Positions 50,724 through 61,000 of a stretch of DNA of 64,000 bases are shown in pieces; the first letter of the stretch is position 1, and each line of letters opens with the position of its first letter. Source of the stretch: Micromonospora echinofusca (lineage in GTDB: Bacteria; Actinomycetota; Actinomycetes; Mycobacteriales; Micromonosporaceae). The stretch spans positions 1,257,501 through 1,321,500 of the forward strand of contig NZ_LT607733.1 in assembly GCF_900091445.1 (NCBI RefSeq), in the 5' to 3' direction. The translations under genes were made by a program, and so were the position numbers. The notes under the pieces are model-generated. The model saw nothing but the letters and a program-made list of their open reading frames with translations. It ran no database searches and was not told the origin of the DNA.

Positions 50724-53700
50724 GTGCCCGACGCGCTCAGCTACGCCGACGCCGTTCGCCTGCTCGGCGGGGAGAAGAGCCGGGTCGTCGACTGGTTCGA
50801 CAAGCTGACCGGCTGGTCGCTGCTCGGCGCCTCCGCAGCCGGCGCGCCGGACGCGTTGGGCATCTTCGACGCGAAGGCGGAGTTCGTCCGGCTCGGCCAC
50901 GAACTGGTGCGCGGCGTGTCCGAGAAGCGCTCCGGGCTGTCCCGGTACGGCCGCACGCAGCGCCTGGAGGCGGCGCACGCGGTGCTCGCGGTCACCGCCC
51001 TCTTCGAGGTCCTGAACGAGATCGACCTGCCCTTCGACGTGGCGAGCGCCCGGATCAGCAAGGCCGAGCAGTTGTCGTTGGCCGGCTCAGGAGCGGTGCA
51101 CGAGGCGGCCCTCACCGACGCGTTCTTCGGCACCGCTGCGCCGCTGCCCGGTCCGCAACTGCCCTATCCCGCGTTCCGCCATGCCCTGGTCGCCTACTAC
51201 GACGGGCTCGTCGGCCGGCTGCTGCACCTCCTGCGCGGCCTGGCCGTGTGGGAGGCCGCCGAGGAATGGCGGCGCCAGGCGACGGAGGAGGGGCTGCTCG
51301 GGCTGCCCCGCGCCGCCGTCGACCGGCACCGCGATCTGCTGACCCAGCTCGCGGTGGACTTCGTCGAGGTGTCGTTCTGGGTCGGCCTGCACGAGCACGA
51401 GGCGACCCGGACGCAGGTCCGCGCCCTCTCGGCGGGGCTGGACGAGATGCGGCGGACCCTTCTCGCCGTCTCCACGGGACGCCCGCCCGACGACCGCCGG
51501 GCGGCGCTCGCCGCGGCGTACACCGCGGAGCTGGGACGGCCCATCATCTCGTCCGGGGACGTGCCGACCGGGCTGACGGTGCCGACGCTCGGGCAGGCGT
51601 ACGTGCCGCCGCTGTGCCGGATCGAGGAGTTGCCCGCCCACGCGCGACCGAGCGACGAGGCGTGGTGGGACGGGCGGAGGCTGCGTGACGACCTGTGGCA
51701 GTCCCTGGTCGTGCACCTCACCTCGCCGAACGCCACCCGCGCCCCGCTGCTGGTGCTCGGCCAGCCGGGCTCCGGCAAGTCGGTGCTGACCCGGGTCCTC
51801 GCCGCGCAGCTGCCGGCCGCCGACTTCATGGTGGTGCGGGTGGTGCTGCGGGACGTCCACGCCGCCGGGGAGCTCCAGGACCAGATCGAGCAGGCGGTCC
51901 GTAACGACACCGGAGAGCGGGTGGACTGGCCCGGCCTGTCCAGGTCGGCCGGTGACGCCCTGCCGGTCGTGCTGCTCGACGGCTTCGACGAGTTGCTCCA
52001 GGCCACCGGGGTCAGCCAGAGCGACTACCTGCGCCGGGTGGCGGCCTTCCAACGGCGCGAGGCCGATCAGGGGCGGCCGGTGGCGGTGATGGTGACCAGC
52101 CGTACCAGCGTCGCCGACCGGGCGCAGCCGCCGCCCGGCACGGTGGCGGTGCGACTGGAGCCGTTCGACGGCGAGCGGGTACGGGCCTGGACCGCCACCT
52201 GGAACCGGGTCAACGCCGGGGCGTTCAGCGCGCTCGGCGTGCAGCCGCTGGAGCCGGCGACGGTGCTGACCCATCGTGAGCTGGCCGAACAGCCGCTGTT
52301 GCTGCTGATGCTGGCGCTCTACGACGCCGAGGGCAACGACCTGCGATCGGCCGGCGAGCTGCGCCGCGGCGAGCTCTACGAGCGTCTGCTGCGCAGCTTC
52401 GCCCACCGCGAGGTCATGAAGCACCGGCCGGGCCTGTCCGAGCGGGACCTGGACCGGGCGACGGAGGACGAGCTGCGCAGGTTGTCGATCGTGGCGTTCG
52501 GCATGTTCAACCGGGGCGTCCAGTGGGTCACCGAGAACGACTTCGAGTCGGATCTCGCCGCGCTGCCGTTCCTGGGCAGCCGTCCGGCGGCCGTCGCGAC
52601 CGACGGACACCTGCGTACCCCGCTGCGACCTGCCGAGATCGTCCTGGGCCGCTTCTTCTTCGTGCACCGCTCACAGGCGATGCGGGACGAGACCCGGGTC
52701 AGCACCTACGAGTTCCTGCACGCCACCTTCGGTGAGTTCCTGATCGCCCGGACGACCGCGCTGGTGCTGGACGACCTGGCGGCCCGGGAGGCGAGCGCCC
52801 TGCTGGGTGCCACGCCGACGGACGACGATCCGCTCCACGCCCTGCTGTCCTTCGCGACACTGACCGGACGCACCCCGATCGTCACCTTCCTCACCGAGAT
52901 CCTGACGTCGTGGGGCGAAAGCCGGCGGGACGCCGTCGTCGACATGCTGCTGCGCCTGTTCCGGGCGGCGACCGGCCGGCGACCGGTTCGCCGCTTCGAG
53001 TCGTATGAGCCTCGGCAGTTGTCGGTTCTGGCGCGCCACGCGGTGTACGGCGTGAACCTGCTCGTGCTGCTGCTCGCCGCGCGCAGGCCACTGCGGGGAA
53101 GCGAACTGCACCCGGACAGCGGCGACGTGGTGCCCGGGTGGAACCGGTTGGCTCTCTTCTGGCGTTCCCAGCTCAGCGACAGCGAGTACGCAGGCCTGTT
53201 GGGCGTCGTGCGGGTCGAGCGGGCGTGGACGGGAACGCGGCGGGATCTGCTCCTCTCCATCGGGGAGGGCCGCAACGAGTGGCTGCCGCCGGCGGGCGAA
53301 CCCCGCTGGTTCGGCACCGGCTCCAGGGACGACAGCCATTCGGAGGAGGACGCGGCGGGTTACTACCGGACGACCGACACGGATTCCGCCCTGCTCGCTC
53401 GGACCGCGCACTTCGAGTGCGACCCGAATCTCGACACGGCGCTGCACGCGCTGGGCCCGCTGGCCCGCCCGCTCGACGCGCTCGACGGCTTCTGGACCTA
53501 CACGGACGGCGACCGGTCGGAAGCCCGGCTCCTGCTCGACGTGTCGCTCCTCCCGATCCTCGGCACGGGGGTTCGGGAGCGGGAGCGGGCCTACCAACGC
53601 CTGGCGGCCATCGTGGAGGAGCCGGACGAGACACCGCAACTGCCGCTGGCGGGGTTCGTCCTGGACCGGATCTCGACCGACCCCGAGTTGTCCGCCGAGT

Positions 53701-54056
53701 TCGTCGTCGATGTGCTGCGTCGCCTCCAACAGGACGCGACGTTCGTCGGCTCCCTGCTGGCGTCGGCCGCCCGCTGCGTCCTTGCCTTCCTCGGCCGCGG
53801 CCCGCAGACCGATCTCGGGCTCGGTGAGCAGGCCGACGGCCTGATCGCCGGCGCGCAGTGGTTCGCCGCCGCCGGTGGCCGTCGGCTCGACTGGCTGAGC
53901 ATCGACACCGCAGAGCTGGTGGTCCGCACCTACGAGGCGGGCGTGCGGCGGTATCCCGTATCGGTGGCCGAGGTGGAGAGCTTCCGCACCCGGCACGGTT
54001 CCCGCCGCCCCGACCTGGTCGACCGGTTGCGTCCGCTCACCGACCCGACCGGGTAA
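50724..54056 (+). CDS. NACHT-domain STAND NTPase (NLR-like), candidate antiphage protein
   Basis: A 1110-residue protein. Residues 1-200 resemble a NACHT N-terminal helical domain of the NNH7 type (LSYADAVRLLGGEKSRVVDWF). Residues 335-600 form a NACHT NTPase with Walker A LGQPGSGKS at about 345-353 and Walker B VVLLDGFDEL near 417-426. The C-terminal 500 residues are helical with no clear repeats, probably the sensor. Such proteins are the bacterial relatives of NLR immune receptors, and several protect against phages. AGGAGGT lies upstream of the GTG at 50724. Confidence 0.85.
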   Translation: MPDALSYADAVRLLGGEKSRVVDWFDKLTGWSLLGASAAGAPDALGIFDAKAEFVRLGHELVRGVSEKRSGLSRYGRTQRLEAAHAVLAVTALFEVLNEIDLPFDVASARISKAEQLSLAGSGAVHEAALTDAFFGTAAPLPGPQLPYPAFRHALVAYYDGLVGRLLHLLRGLAVWEAAEEWRRQATEEGLLGLPRAAVDRHRDLLTQLAVDFVEVSFWVGLHEHEATRTQVRALSAGLDEMRRTLLAVSTGRPPDDRRAALAAAYTAELGRPIISSGDVPTGLTVPTLGQAYVPPLCRIEELPAHARPSDEAWWDGRRLRDDLWQSLVVHLTSPNATRAPLLVLGQPGSGKSVLTRVLAAQLPAADFMVVRVVLRDVHAAGELQDQIEQAVRNDTGERVDWPGLSRSAGDALPVVLLDGFDELLQATGVSQSDYLRRVAAFQRREADQGRPVAVMVTSRTSVADRAQPPPGTVAVRLEPFDGERVRAWTATWNRVNAGAFSALGVQPLEPATVLTHRELAEQPLLLLMLALYDAEGNDLRSAGELRRGELYERLLRSFAHREVMKHRPGLSERDLDRATEDELRRLSIVAFGMFNRGVQWVTENDFESDLAALPFLGSRPAAVATDGHLRTPLRPAEIVLGRFFFVHRSQAMRDETRVSTYEFLHATFGEFLIARTTALVLDDLAAREASALLGATPTDDDPLHALLSFATLTGRTPIVTFLTEILTSWGESRRDAVVDMLLRLFRAATGRRPVRRFESYEPRQLSVLARHAVYGVNLLVLLLAARRPLRGSELHPDSGDVVPGWNRLALFWRSQLSDSEYAGLLGVVRVERAWTGTRRDLLLSIGEGRNEWLPPAGEPRWFGTGSRDDSHSEEDAAGYYRTTDTDSALLARTAHFECDPNLDTALHALGPLARPLDALDGFWTYTDGDRSEARLLLDVSLLPILGTGVRERERAYQRLAAIVEEPDETPQLPLAGFVLDRISTDPELSAEFVVDVLRRLQQDATFVGSLLASAARCVLAFLGRGPQTDLGLGEQADGLIAGAQWFAAAGGRRLDWLSIDTAELVVRTYEAGVRRYPVSVAEVESFRTRHGSRRPDLVDRLRPLTDPTG

Positions 54057-54162
54057 CGGTCGGTTTCGTCGGAAACACCGACAGGACGGTGTCGCGGACG
54101 GGGCGGAGGCTGACTCCTGACGGCGTCGGCCGAGCGGCCGGCGCGCGAACGGGAGGCGACAC

Positions 54163-54540
54163 ATGTCCACGATCACCAGCGGGGTCAACTGGTTCGAGGT
54201 CGGCACCGACCGGCCGGAGGAGACCGGGCGCTTCTACACCGACCTGTTCGGTTGGGCGTTCGGCGAGCAGGGGACGCCGGAGGCGTCGTACCGGGTGACG
54301 GAGCCGGGGCCGGCGGGGTCCATCCAGGGCGCGGTCCGGGACACCGGCGGGACGAGCCCGAACTACGCCATCTTCTACGTGCAGGTGGCCGACGTGGCCG
54401 ACGCCGTCCGGCGGGCGGAGGCGGCGGGCGGCAAGGTGCTGGTGCCGCCGAGGTCCAACGACAACGGGCTCACCTTCGCCCACCTGGCCGACCCGGTCGG
54501 CAACCACTTCGGCGTCTACGCCCCGCCGCCGCAGGCCTGA
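54163..54540 (+). CDS. VOC family protein (glyoxalase/bleomycin resistance fold)
   Basis: A 125-residue single-domain VOC protein with the paired beta-alpha-beta modules (WFEVGTDRPEETGRFYTDLFGW and FAHLADPVGNHFGVY). Substrate unknown. GGGAGGC precedes the ATG. Confidence 0.85.
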   Translation: MSTITSGVNWFEVGTDRPEETGRFYTDLFGWAFGEQGTPEASYRVTEPGPAGSIQGAVRDTGGTSPNYAIFYVQVADVADAVRRAEAAGGKVLVPPRSNDNGLTFAHLADPVGNHFGVYAPPPQA

Positions 54541-54557
54541 GCAGACCGGGCCGGATC

Positions 54558-54593
54558 GCCGTCCGCCCCGGCCGGATCGCCGGGGCGGACGGC
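54558..54593. terminator. Bidirectional terminator hairpin
   Basis: GCCGTCCGCCCCG (54558-54570) pairs perfectly over 13 bases with CGGGGCGGACGGC (54581-54593) between convergent genes. Confidence 0.75.
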
Positions 54594-54598
54594 GTACG

Positions 54599-55057
54599 TC
54601 ACCTGCCGGCCGGTCCGCCGTGCCCGCCCCGGCCACCCGGGCCGGGCAGGACGCCCGCCTCGGCGGCGGCGGTGACGGCGTCGGCCTGCTCCTGGGTGAG
54701 CTTGCCGTCCTCGACGGCCTGCGCCAGGCGCTCCTTCATCGCGGCTTGCCGGTCGGCGGAGTCGCCCTTGCCGGGCCGGTCGGCCGGCTTGTGCTCCTCG
54801 CGCAGCTTCTCCAGCGCGGCCGTCACCTTGTCGGTGTCGACGCCCAGCTCCGCGGCCAGCTTCTCGGCGAACTCGGCCTGCCGGTCGGTGCGCTGCCGCT
54901 CGCGGTCGCCGCCCTCGGTGGCGCCGGTGCTGGCGCTCGGCGTCGGGGTGGCACCGTCGGCGGCGAACGCGACCGTCGGGGCGGCGAGGCCCACGCCGAG
55001 TACGCCCGCCGCGGCCAGCCCGGCCAGCAGGTACTTCTTCCTCATGGTGCGGGACAT
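54599..55057 (-). CDS. Secreted Ala/Glu-rich hypothetical protein
   Basis: A 152-residue protein with a signal peptide (MRKKYLLAGLAAAGVLGVGL to the VAFAA cleavage site near 32). The mature part has two similar helical segments (AEKLAAELGVDTDKVTAALEKL and KERLAQAVEDGKLTQEQADAVTAAA), the repeat pattern of small secreted actinobacterial proteins. Function is unknown. No metal ligands are evident. Confidence 0.75.
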   Translation of the reverse strand: MSRTMRKKYLLAGLAAAGVLGVGLAAPTVAFAADGATPTPSASTGATEGGDRERQRTDRQAEFAEKLAAELGVDTDKVTAALEKLREEHKPADRPGKGDSADRQAAMKERLAQAVEDGKLTQEQADAVTAAAEAGVLPGPGGRGGHGGPAGR

Positions 55058-55255
55058 GTCGTCCTCCAGCTCGTCGATGGGTGGTGCGATGACCTCACCG
55101 ACAGTGACCAGCCGGGCTGGGCGGGAGCCGTGGCGACCCTGTCAGCGAGCTGGCAATCCGGCGGCGCGACCGGACAAACGGGTTGCACCGGCGCGCGGGG
55201 GCGGCAAGGGTGTGCGGTCGGTAGGGCCCCGCCGGGGCGGAGCAGGTGACGGAAG

Positions 55256-56149
55256 GTGACCCTCTTGACGACGTCCGCGAAGATCCGGGAAGTCCCCCTG
55301 ACCGGGGCCGGCACCGGCCCGTACGGCATCACGGTCGGCCCCGACGGCGCGCTGTGGCTGACGCTGGTCCACGCGGGCGGGATCGCCCGGGTGGGCGCGG
55401 ACGGCGAGTTGCGCACCTGGCCGGTGGCGCCCGACAGCCGACCGTTGATCATCACGCCGGGCCCCGACGGCGCCCTCTGGTTCACCCGCTCCGGCGACGA
55501 CCGGATCGGCCGGATCACCACCGGCGGCGAGCTGAGCGCCGTCGAGCTGCCGGCCGGAACCGGCCCCTGCGGCATCGCCGCCGGGCCCGACGGGGCCCTC
55601 TGGTACGCGGCGATGAACGCCGACGCGATCGGTCGGGTCACCGTCGACGGGGAGCGGACGCGGTTCCCGCTGCCGGTGAGCGGCGCCTTCGCCTCGATGG
55701 TCGCCACCGGGCCCGACGAGGCCGTCTGGTTCACGCTCAACCAGGCGAACGCGGTGGGCCGGATCGACATGGCCGGCGAGGTGACCCTGCACGCGCTGCC
55801 GACCGAGGGGGCCGCGCCGGTCGGCATCACCGCCGGCGTCGACGGGGCGCTGTGGTTCGTCGAGATCGGCGCCGGTCAGCTCGGCCGGATCACCCCGGAC
55901 GGGCGGATCACCGAGTACCCGCTGCCGGACCGGTCCGCCCGGCCGCACGCGATCGTCGCCGACCCGGCCGGCGGCTGCTGGTACACGGAGTGGGGCGGCA
56001 ACCGCATCGGCCACGTCGCCCCGGACGGCACGATCACCACCCACGACCTGCCGACCCCGGCCTCCGAGCCCCACGGCCTCACGGTCGCCCTCGACGCCAC
56101 GGTCTGGGTCGCCCTGGAGACCGGCACCCTGGCCCACCTGATCCCCTGA
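55256..56149 (+). CDS. Virginiamycin B lyase-like beta-propeller protein
   Basis: A 297-residue seven-bladed beta-propeller built from repeats of about 42 residues with GPDGALWFT and RIGRIT. It resembles Vgb, which opens streptogramin B antibiotics; catalytic-type residues appear in PHAIVADPAGGCWYTEWG near 228-245. Environmental homologs are common and not always resistance enzymes. GGAAGG precedes the GTG. Confidence 0.8.
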   Translation: MTLLTTSAKIREVPLTGAGTGPYGITVGPDGALWLTLVHAGGIARVGADGELRTWPVAPDSRPLIITPGPDGALWFTRSGDDRIGRITTGGELSAVELPAGTGPCGIAAGPDGALWYAAMNADAIGRVTVDGERTRFPLPVSGAFASMVATGPDEAVWFTLNQANAVGRIDMAGEVTLHALPTEGAAPVGITAGVDGALWFVEIGAGQLGRITPDGRITEYPLPDRSARPHAIVADPAGGCWYTEWGGNRIGHVAPDGTITTHDLPTPASEPHGLTVALDATVWVALETGTLAHLIP

Positions 56150-56167
56150 CGGTCCCGCGCGGGCCGG

Positions 56168-57115
56168 TCAGCGTACGGCGGGGGAGACCTCAAGGGTGGC
56201 GGTGCGGGTGTCGAGGGTGGCCTCGGTGCCGATCGGGACGCTGAGCTGGCCTGGGCCGTGACCGATCGGGAGACCGCCGAGGACGGGGACGCCGAGGTCG
56301 CCGAGGCGCTCGGAGAGCACGTCGGCGACGCCGACCGACCAGCCGTCCGCGCAGTCGGTGAACTGGCCCACCGCCACGCCGGCCAGCCCGTCGAGGGCAC
56401 CGGCGCGGCGGAGCTGGGTGAGCATCCGGTCGACCTTGTAGGGCGGCTCCTGGACGTCCTCGACGAGCAGGATCGCGCCGGTCAGGTCCGGCATGTCCGG
56501 GGTGCCCAGCGACGCCACGACCAGGCAGAGGTTGCCGCCCAGCAGCGGACCGGTGGCCCGGCCGGGTACGCGTACCGCGAAGGTCTCCTCCTCGGCGACG
56601 GCGCTGACCGTGACCGGCTCGGTGGTCATCAGGGCGGCGTGCAGCGACTCGGCCGAACGCAGCGGCGTGCGCTCGGGCGACCAGGCCGCCCCCGGGCCGT
56701 GCACGCCGGCCAGCCGGGCGCCCCGCCAGAGCGCGAACTGCAACGCGGTGATGTCGGAGAAGCCGGCGACCACCTTCGGGTCGCGGCGTACGGCGGCCAT
56801 GTCGATCGCGTCGACGACGCGCTGGGCGCCGTAGCCGCCCCGGGTGCAGATCACCCCGCGCACCTCGGGATCGGCGAACGCGGTGTTCAGGTCGGCGGCG
56901 CGCAGCTCGTCGGCGCCCGCGAGGTAGCCCTGCCGGGCGTACGCGTTCGGCGCCAGCACCGGCCGCAGTCCCCAGCCGGTGAGCAGCTCGACGCCCCGGG
57001 CCACCCGTTCCGGCCGGGTCGGCCCGGACGGCGACACCAGCATCACCGTGTCGCCGGGCCGCAGCACCGGCGGTCGTACGGCGGTGGCGGGGCTCGTGCG
57101 GGCGTGGTCGGACAC
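56168..57115 (-). CDS. LD-carboxypeptidase (S66 family)
   Basis: A 315-residue murein tetrapeptide carboxypeptidase-like protein with the RPGDTVMLVSPSG start, the TRGGYGA motif, GFSDITAL holding the catalytic Ser, and Glu/His partners in LLVEDV and GHGPGQ. It trims D-Ala from recycled muropeptides. The GTG at 57115 gives the usual N-terminus; an upstream frame to 57229 is less likely. Confidence 0.85.
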   Translation of the reverse strand: MSDHARTSPATAVRPPVLRPGDTVMLVSPSGPTRPERVARGVELLTGWGLRPVLAPNAYARQGYLAGADELRAADLNTAFADPEVRGVICTRGGYGAQRVVDAIDMAAVRRDPKVVAGFSDITALQFALWRGARLAGVHGPGAAWSPERTPLRSAESLHAALMTTEPVTVSAVAEEETFAVRVPGRATGPLLGGNLCLVVASLGTPDMPDLTGAILLVEDVQEPPYKVDRMLTQLRRAGALDGLAGVAVGQFTDCADGWSVGVADVLSERLGDLGVPVLGGLPIGHGPGQLSVPIGTEATLDTRTATLEVSPAVR

Positions 57116-57246
57116 AGCGGCTGAGCCTAGTCGCGCGGGCACGGCGCCGGGCACGCGCCGGGGCCACCCGCACGGACCACCCGTCGTCGCCGCGCCCGGC
57201 GGAGGCGTTCCGGGGTGCGTCGGGGACACCGGCTAGCCTCGACGTC

Positions 57247-58014
57247 GTGGCTACCGCGCTGGTGATCGAGAACGACCCGACCGACGACGTCCGCCGGCTG
57301 GGGGAGTGGCTGACGGAAGCCGGCCTCGACCTGTGGGTGGTACGCGCCCACGCCGGTGACGAGATCCCGGCCGACCTGGCGGGATACTCCGCGCTGGTCG
57401 TGCTCGGCGGCGCGCTGGCGCCGTACCCGCTGCCCGACGGGTCGCCCGCCGCGCCCTGGCTGCCGGCGCTGGAGGGGCTGCTACGCAAGGCCGTCCGGCA
57501 CCGGGTGCCGACCCTCGGCATCTGCCTCGGCGCGCAGCTGCTGGCCACCGCGCACGCCGGCGAGGCCGTACGCAGCCCGAGCGGCCCGGAGGTCGGGCCC
57601 TGCGTGGTCGGCAAGCGGGACGCCGCCGACACCGACCCGCTGTTCCGCTACGTTCCGCTGATGCCCGACGTGTTCCAGTGGCACGCCGACGAGATCACCG
57701 AGCTGCCCCGGGGCGCCACCCTGCTGGCCGCCTCCACCCGCTACCCCCACCAGGCGTTCCGCCTCGGCGACCGGGCCTGGGGGTTGCAGTTCCACATCGA
57801 GTGCGACACCGCGATGATCGCCGACTGGGCCGCCGACTCGACCCTGCTCGCCGAGCTGGGCTACGACCCCGACCTGGTGGTGGCGGCCTGCCACGACGTG
57901 ATGGTCGACGTCGAGGAGGTCTGGCAGCCGTTCGCCGCCCGGTTCGCCGCCCTGGCCCTGGGCGAGCTGGACGACGCCGCGCCCCGCCGTAGCCTGCCCC
58001 TGCTCGGGCAGTGA
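57247..58014 (+). CDS. Type 1 glutamine amidotransferase
   Basis: A 255-residue class I GATase domain protein with nucleophile elbow ICLGAQLLATA (Cys near 95) and the His/Glu pair in FHIEC near 183-187. Similar stand-alone proteins hydrolyse glutamine or gamma-glutamyl compounds. Its stop overlaps the glnE start, tying it to nitrogen metabolism. Confidence 0.87.
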   Translation: MATALVIENDPTDDVRRLGEWLTEAGLDLWVVRAHAGDEIPADLAGYSALVVLGGALAPYPLPDGSPAAPWLPALEGLLRKAVRHRVPTLGICLGAQLLATAHAGEAVRSPSGPEVGPCVVGKRDAADTDPLFRYVPLMPDVFQWHADEITELPRGATLLAASTRYPHQAFRLGDRAWGLQFHIECDTAMIADWAADSTLLAELGYDPDLVVAACHDVMVDVEEVWQPFAARFAALALGELDDAAPRRSLPLLGQ

Positions 58015-61000
58015 TGAGCCGGCCGGCCAGGGCCGCGGGACGGCTCGCCCGCTACGGCTTCGGCACCGACGCCACCCGCGCCGCCGACATGCTCGGCCCG
58101 GACGGGCTCGGGCTGTGGCGGCCGGACGCGCAGGAGCCCGCCGACGACCGCGCGGCGGAGCTGCTCGCCGCGCTCTCCCGGGCCGCCGACCCGGATCTGG
58201 CGCTGCGCCAGCTGCACCGCCTCGTCGAGGCCGAGCGCCGGGTGGCCGCGAACGGCACCGGCCCCGCCGTCGGTCGTCCCCGGGGGAAGGCCCACCCCGG
58301 GACGCCGATCGAGGCCGAGCCTCGGGTGGCCCCGGAGCAGGCGCCCTCGGCGCTGCTGGCGGCGCTCGCCGACGACGCCGGCCTGCGCCGCCGGCTGATC
58401 GCCGTCCTCGGCGCCTCGTCCGCGCTCGGCGACCACCTGGTCGCCAACCCCGACCAGTGGCCGGCCCTGCGCACGGCTCCGGACGGGCTGGCGCCGACGG
58501 CCGAGGGACGGCTCGACCTGTCCGGCGAGGGGCAGCCGGTGGCGGTGCTGCGCAAGGCATACCGGCTGGCGCTGCTGCGGATCGCGGCGGCCGACCTGAC
58601 CGGCGGCCGGGGCCTGGAGCAGACGATGGCGGCGCTCTCCGCGCTGGCCGACGCGACCCTGGCGGCGGCGTACGAGATCGCGGTCGGCGAGCTGCCGGAG
58701 GGCACCCCCCGGCCCCGGCTCGCCGTCGTGGCGATGGGCAAGTGCGGCGGCGACGAGCTGAACTACGTCTCCGACGTCGACGTGATCTTCGTGGCCGCCG
58801 AGGACGACGACCTCGCGGCGGCCACCACGGTCGCGACCCGGCTGATCCACGTCTGCGGGCTGGTCGCCTGGCCGGTCGACGCGGCCCTGCGCCCGGAGGG
58901 CAACCGGGGGCCGCTGGTGCGGACGCTGGCCAGTCACCTCGCCTACTACCGGCGCTGGGCGCGCACCTGGGAGTTCCAGGCGCTGCTCAAGGCGCGGCCG
59001 GCGGCCGGTGATCTGGCGCTGGGCCGGGAGTGGATCGACCAGCTCGCCCCGCTGGTGTGGCGGGCCGCCGAGCGGCCCGAGGCGGTCGAGGACGTCCGCG
59101 CCATGCGGCGCAAGATCATCGACCACATCCCGCCGAAGGAGCTGGAGCGCGAGATCAAGCGCGGCCCGGGCGGGCTGCGCGACATCGAGTTCGCCGTGCA
59201 ACTGCTGCAACTGGTGCACGGCCGGGGCGACGAGTCGCTGCGGGTACCGGGCACGATCCCGGCGCTACGCGCGCTGGTCGCCGGCGGCTACGTCGGGCGG
59301 GCCGATGGCGAGGCGCTGCTGCGCGGCTACCGCTTCCTGCGCGGCGTCGAGCACCGTCTCCAGCTCCAGGGGCTGCGCCGCACCCACACCGTGCCGACCG
59401 AGCCGGCCGCGCTGCGCTGGCTGGCCGCCGCGCTGGGCCACACCGCCACGCCGGGCCGCAGCGCCGTCGAGGAGTTCCGCGCCGAGTGGGTCACCCACGC
59501 CGCCGAGGTACGCCGGCTGCACGCAAAGCTGCTCTACCGGCCGCTGCTGGAGTCGGTGGCCCGGGTGCCGGCCGACGGGCTGCGGCTGACCCCCGAGGCG
59601 GCCCGGCACCGGCTGGAGATCCTCGGCTTCGCCGACCCCGCCGGGGCGCTGCGTCACCTCCAGGCCCTCACCGGCGGGGTGAGTCGCACCGCCGCCATCC
59701 AGCGCACCCTGCTGCCGGTGCTGCTCAGCGAGTTCGCCGACGCCCCCGAGCCCGACCGGGGCCTGCTCAACTACCGGCAGGTGTCCGACAAGCTCGGCAG
59801 CACGCCCTGGTACCTGCGCCTGCTGCGCGACTCCGGGCCGGTGGCCCGCCGGCTGGCCCGGGTGCTCTCCTCCTCCCGGTACGCCGCCGACCTGCTGGCC
59901 CGCGAGCCGGAGGCGCTGCGGATGCTGGCCGAGGAGAGCGAGCTGACCCCCCGTCCCGCTGCGGTCCTCTGCGAGGGCTTCGCCGCCGCCGCGGCCCGGC
60001 ACGCCGACCCGGTCGAGGCCACCCGGGCGATCCGCGCGCTGCGCCGCCGGGAACTCGTCCGGATCGCCTGCGCCGACCTGCTGAGCCGGGCCGGCTCGCT
60101 GGCCCCGTCGCCGCCCCGGCCCGACGGCGCACGGGCGGCGCTGGGCCTCGCCGACGTGACCGCCGTCGGCACCGCCCTGGCGGACGTCACCGACGCCACC
60201 CTGGCCGCCGCGCTGCGGGCCGCCCGGGCCGCCCAACCGCCCGTGCCGGGGCTGCGCTTCGCCGTGATCGGCGTGGGTCGCCTCGGCGGGTACGAGTCGA
60301 ACTACCTCTCCGACGCCGACGTGCTCTTCGTCTACGACGCACCGGCCGACGCGGGCGATCGCGCGGCCGGCGTCGCCCGCGCGATCGCGGAGGAGCTGCG
60401 CCGGCTGCTCGGGATGCCCGCGCCCGACCCGGCGCTGGGCGTGGACGCCGACCTGCGCCCGGAGGGCCGGCAGGGCCCGCTGGTGCGCAGCCTCGCCGCG
60501 TACGCGCAGTACTACGCCCGCTGGTCGAAGGTGTGGGAGGCGCAGGCGCTGCTGCGCGCCCGGTTCGTCTGCGGCGACGCCGACCTCGGCGCCGAGTTCG
60601 AGGCGATAATCCACCCGGTGCGCTACCCGGCCGACGGGCTGAGCCGCGAGCAGGTGGTGGAGATCCGCCGGATCAAGGCGCGGGTGGAGCACGAGCGGCT
60701 GCCCCGGGGCGCCGACCCGGCCACCCACACCAAGCTCGGGCGGGGTGGCCTCGCCGACGTCGAGTGGGCGGTGCAGCTGCTCCAGCTCCGGCACGCGGGA
60801 GCGATCCCGGCGCTGCGCGGCACGCGTACGCTCGACGCCCTCGCGGCGGCCCGGGACGCGGGCCTGGTCGACCCGACGGACGCCACCGAGATGGCGGCCG
60901 GCTGGACGCTGGCGGCGCAGGTCCGCAACGCGCTGATGCTGGTCCGGGGCCGGGAAGGCGACCAGCTGCCCCGGCACGGCGTCGAGCTGGCCGGGGTGGT

